Assembly (NCBI GenBank): GCA_902465325.1
Contig: CABQMV010000033.1
Location: 1 to 16,071 of the forward strand
Length of the DNA: 16,071 nt
From: an uncultured Oscillospiraceae bacterium
GTDB lineage: Bacteria > Bacillota > Clostridia > UBA1212 > SIG427
Direction: 5' to 3'
Part shown: positions 13,884-16,071 of the stretch, one piece after another
Position numbering within the stretch: position 1 is the first letter of the stretch
How the letters are laid out: each line of letters opens with the position of its first letter
Position numbers and translations under genes: made by a program
Notes under the pieces: model-generated
The model's input: the letters and a program-made list of their open reading frames with translations, nothing else
The model's database searches: none
What the model was told of the DNA's origin: nothing

Positions 13884-13912
13884 ATACTAAAACAAATTTT
13901 GTAAAATAGCAA
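13884..13912 (-). promoter_or_regulatory. Possible promoter of the Nudix gene
   Basis: On the minus strand TTGCTA (13912-13907) and TAGTAT (13889-13884) are separated by 17 bases, each box matching four of six consensus positions. It lies about 70 bases before the ATG at 13816. Support is moderate only. Confidence 0.35.
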
Positions 13913-13935
13913 GTAGGGGGGATCACTGCTGTCCT

Positions 13936-13962
13936 TTGAAATTGGGCTCTGCATGGTATAAA
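13936..13962 (+). promoter_or_regulatory. Possible extended -10 promoter of the metallophosphoesterase gene
   Basis: TATAAA (13957-13962) is preceded by TGG, giving an extended -10, with TTGAAA (13936-13941) 15 bases upstream as a suboptimally spaced -35. The predicted start is about 30 bases before the TTG start codon. Confidence 0.4.
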
Positions 13963-13999
13963 ATTTCAAGTATAAAATTTTATTTTAGGAGATAACAAG

Positions 14000-15115
14000 T
14001 TGAGCAGGCTTCCTTTTATTGCCTCTAGGGGGCTGTCGGCGGCCGCAATGGGTGTTTATCTGTTCTTTTTTCTGAAACGGATAGCAGTATGCTGCCACTT
14101 AAATATGCCAAAAAGATGGCTGAATCTTTTCATAGCATTTCTCGCCTCCGCTGTAGTCTTGCTGTCACTGAACCTATTTGGAATTTCAGCACTGGTAATT
14201 CTCCATATCACGGTACTGGGGCTTTTACTGGATTTGTTGAATTTAATTGTACGCATGATCTGTAAAACAGTAAAGCTTGAGCCGGCTAAGCGGTGGAAAA
14301 CAATTTATCGGTGTGGACTGATCCCCTTGCTCGGTACTGGGATTATACTCACTGCAGGATATTTTAATATGGAAAATATCCGCCGTACAGATTACAGCCT
14401 AACAACGGATAAGCTAAATACAGACTACAAAATTGCCTTTCTCTCTGACCTGCACTACGGGACTACAATGGAGAAGGGTAAGCTGCAGCAAATTTGCAAA
14501 GAAATATCAGAAGCGGAGCCTGACCTTGTTCTTTTAGGAGGGGATTTAATAGATGAAAATACCTCTAAGGAACAAATGCAAACGGCCTTTCAGACTCTGG
14601 GACAAATCCAGAGCCGCTATGGCTGCTTTTATGTATACGGAAATCATGATCGCCAGCCCTACAAAGAAAATAAAGATTTTTATCCAGATGAGCTTAAAGC
14701 AGCAATAGAAGGGGCCGGAATTACCATTCTCTGTGATGAAACACGGACACTTAACAGCGAACTGATACTGATTGGCCGTGAAGATTACGGAATGGGCGAC
14801 GCACGGGTAAAGCTGCAGGCGTTACTTTCGGACTCAGATAGCAGACAATTCCGATTGGTCTTAGATCATCAGCCGGCAGATATAGAAGAAGCTCATATAA
14901 ATAGCTGTGATCTGCAATTATCCGGTCACACCCACAATGGACAAATTTGGCCTGTCGGGATTTTCTCTGCGCTAAGTAATGATCTGCTGTACGGCATCAA
15001 AAAGGTGGAAAATTTCTCAGTGATTGTTTCCTCCGGTATTGGAGGCTGGGGATACCCTATAAGAACCGAAGGACATTCCGAATGGGTTATGGTGGAATTA
15101 CTGGCTGCTGAATAA
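14000..15115 (+). CDS. Membrane-anchored metallophosphoesterase (YkuE/YaeI-like)
   Basis: This 371-residue protein has an N-terminal hydrophobic region with about four membrane segments (near 10-28, 41-60, 62-86 and 105-121), followed by a calcineurin-like phosphoesterase domain from about 143. Metal-binding motifs are complete: DLHYG (Asp150, His152), GGDLID (Asp182), YGNHD (Asn215, His216), DHQP (His290) and SGHTHNGQ (His310, His312). Similar proteins act on phospholipid or UDP-linked substrates such as UDP-diacylglucosamine in LpxH/YkuE relatives; the substrate here is unknown. With four segments the catalytic domain might face either side. The start is TTG at 14000, supported by AGGAGA (13987-13992) seven bases upstream; the first ATG (14048) lies inside the first membrane segment and has no ribosome site. 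Confidence 0.88.
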   Translation: MSRLPFIASRGLSAAAMGVYLFFFLKRIAVCCHLNMPKRWLNLFIAFLASAVVLLSLNLFGISALVILHITVLGLLLDLLNLIVRMICKTVKLEPAKRWKTIYRCGLIPLLGTGIILTAGYFNMENIRRTDYSLTTDKLNTDYKIAFLSDLHYGTTMEKGKLQQICKEISEAEPDLVLLGGDLIDENTSKEQMQTAFQTLGQIQSRYGCFYVYGNHDRQPYKENKDFYPDELKAAIEGAGITILCDETRTLNSELILIGREDYGMGDARVKLQALLSDSDSRQFRLVLDHQPADIEEAHINSCDLQLSGHTHNGQIWPVGIFSALSNDLLYGIKKVENFSVIVSSGIGGWGYPIRTEGHSEWVMVELLAAE

Positions 15116-15187
15116 AAAAACCGTCTCAGTGTTATTTATTTGGAAATGGTTTCAATATATATCAAAACAGCTTTATTGAAAAGACGG
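15114..15187 (-). terminator. Probable terminator of the manganese catalase gene
   Basis: On the minus strand CCGTCT (15187-15182) pairs with AGACGG (15126-15121), followed by seven T (15120-15114). The long loop contains an inner dyad at 15149-15168 (GTTTTGAT with ATTGAAAC type pairing). The outer stem begins inside the catalase coding end. No equivalent T run exists on the plus strand for the convergent phosphoesterase gene. Confidence 0.45.
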
Positions 15188-15838
15188 CGGGTCCACTTTT
15201 ATATCACTGAAATTTGATTCGGGAGACGGATTTGACATACTAAAGTACATTTTTGCCGCCTTTGTCGTTCCAAAATCACGGTTAGAACCGGTATCCTGTA
15301 CCTTATTAAAGGCTTCCCGGAACATAGCGTTGTGAGCCTCCTCCCGATTCAGCAAAAAGTCAATTGTTTCTCTGACTTTTTTATCGTGTATTTGTCTGAA
15401 TAAATACTCATACACAACTTTTGCTCTCTGTTCAGACGCAATATTGGAAAGTAAATCAGCACACAAATCGCCTGTGACGGTCACATAGTCTCCCGTCCAG
15501 GAATAACCGGAAGCATTAATCAGGCCTGGATTAAGACCTAGTAATACATGGCTTTGTACCTCTCCGGCAGGTACTGAGTCCGCATCTACATCATGGCCGT
15601 TCAATAGAGTAATTGTTTGGGCAACCATTTCCATATGGCCCAATTCTTCTGCTGCAATGTCAAGAAAAAGATCTTTTATTTCCGGGTCTTTTATTCGGAA
15701 ACTCTGAGACATATACTGCATAGCCGCCTTTAATTCTCCATTTGCGCCTCCCAGCTGCTCCTGCAGCAGCGCTGCGTATTCCGGGTTCGGCTTTTCAATT
15801 TCCACAGGATGAAACAGTTGTTTTTCATGTTTAAACAT
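15173..15838 (-). CDS. Manganese catalase family protein (CotJC-like)
   Basis: This is a non-heme dimanganese ferritin-like protein that should break down hydrogen peroxide. The predicted ligands are Glu35 (NGELKAAM), Glu65 and His68 (EELGH), Glu136 (ASEQRAK) and His169 (EEAH), so the dimetal centre looks complete. The 221 residues are close to the smaller clostridial members; the tail from about 190 is polar and ends in PPSFQ. Related proteins occur both in oxidative defence and in spore coats (CotJC), and either role is possible. The ATG at 15838 has AAGGAG nine bases upstream; a GTG at 15844 is only three bases from it and is not used. A catalase fits an anaerobe that meets oxygen. Confidence 0.92.
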   Translation of the reverse strand: MFKHEKQLFHPVEIEKPNPEYAALLQEQLGGANGELKAAMQYMSQSFRIKDPEIKDLFLDIAAEELGHMEMVAQTITLLNGHDVDADSVPAGEVQSHVLLGLNPGLINASGYSWTGDYVTVTGDLCADLLSNIASEQRAKVVYEYLFRQIHDKKVRETIDFLLNREEAHNAMFREAFNKVQDTGSNRDFGTTKAAKMYFSMSNPSPESNFSDIKVDPPSFQ

Positions 15839-15896
15839 ATACACTCACTCCTTCCAAATTTATTTTTGGTAAAAGCAATGTATTTTATACTTATTT

Positions 15897-15925
15897 AAAA
15901 AACTTATTTGCCTGCTGGCAGATAA
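15897..15925 (-). terminator. Minus-strand intrinsic terminator upstream of the catalase
   Basis: TTATCTGCC (15925-15917) pairs with GGCAAATAA (15912-15904) over nine pairs with one G·T and a four-base loop, followed on the minus strand by GTTTTTT (15903-15897). It should stop a minus-strand transcript entering from the right, before the catalase promoter region. Confidence 0.55.
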
Positions 15926-15987
15926 TCTAAGAAAACAATATTTAGATAAAATGATTTATTAGGTATTCTGTTATATCCTTTAATATT

Positions 15988-16027
15988 AAAAAACTGGCGC
16001 TCATTCAACTGGCTGATTTTTGCGCCG
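15988..16027 (-). terminator. Second possible minus-strand terminator
   Basis: CGGCGC (16027-16022) pairs with GCGCCA (16000-15995) in six pairs, one a G·T, around a 21-base loop. On the minus strand AGTTTTTT follows. The stem is short and the loop large, so this is weaker than the one at 15897-15925. Confidence 0.3.
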
Positions 16028-16069
16028 TCTAACTTGCTTACTGACCATAAAATACACTTCTCTAAACAG
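16001..16069 (-). CDS. Possible C-terminal tail of a minus-strand gene cut by the window edge
   Basis: On the minus strand a frame runs in from the edge as LFREVYFMVSKQVRRRKNQPVE and stops with TGA at 16003-16001. A basic, polar tail ending at a hairpin with a T run is what a gene end would look like. A competing minus-strand frame is open for 55 residues, from the edge to a TAA at 15906-15904, directly at the stronger terminator. Only one of them can be a real tail, and neither is recognised. Confidence 0.25.
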   Translation of the reverse strand: MFREVYFMVSKQVRRRKNQPVE

Positions 16070-16071
16070 CG

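Noticed and set aside
13817..13969. N-terminal extension of the Nudix protein by 51 residues
   Set aside because: The extension is unlike Nudix proteins, while the ATG at 13816 has a ribosome site and gives the usual family start.

Overview
The window reads as chromosomal DNA of a low-to-moderate G+C Firmicute, most likely a gut-type Clostridia (Lachnospiraceae or a related family). Supporting signs are the strong AGGAGG-type ribosome sites, a split ferredoxin-type glutamate synthase, an ANTAR regulator, DUF1540, DUF4234 and DUF2752 proteins, a CotJC-like manganese catalase, and a conjugative-element-type large serine recombinase. No RNA gene or CRISPR array was found.

Layout. (1) 1 to about 2330 is the right end of an integrated mobile element: a hairpin-rich non-coding stretch, a small element-associated gene, and a 560-residue large serine recombinase with its own promoter. 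(2) At about 2252-2345 the element meets the host chromosome inside a DUF4173 membrane-protein gene; only the 3' part of that gene remains (2284-3486). (3) 3483-12230 is a long same-strand block. It opens with a near-consensus promoter followed at once by a very long intrinsic-terminator hairpin. Then come the three parts of an archaeal-type split glutamate synthase (amidotransferase, FMN/Fe-S core, GXGXG domain), a divergent glutamine synthetase-like protein, an ANTAR RNA-binding regulator with a degenerate receiver, CTP synthase and a cytoplasmic GH78-type glycosidase. (4) 12231-13405 holds a Cys-rich DUF1540 peptide, a strong terminator, and a DUF4234-DUF2752 membrane pair with the scar of a duplication between them. 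(5) 13414-16071 holds a MutT-type Nudix hydrolase (minus), a membrane-anchored metallophosphoesterase (plus), a manganese catalase (minus), and an edge region with minus-strand terminators and perhaps the tail of one more gene.

How the genes may work together. The central block is a glutamine/glutamate unit: ammonia assimilation (GS-like protein, GOGAT) plus a major glutamine consumer (CTP synthase), with an antiterminator-type RNA-binding protein encoded inside it. The promoter-then-terminator leader, with a competing hairpin whose six-base loop has A1 and G4 as ANTAR targets do, suggests that the block is controlled by ANTAR antitermination. The regulator lacks the phosphoacceptor Asp, so its signal is unlikely to be phosphorylation. 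The neighbouring GS-like protein has changes at several positions that bind metal or substrate in classical GS, so it is a candidate sensor or altered enzyme. This combination is the most interesting item in the window.
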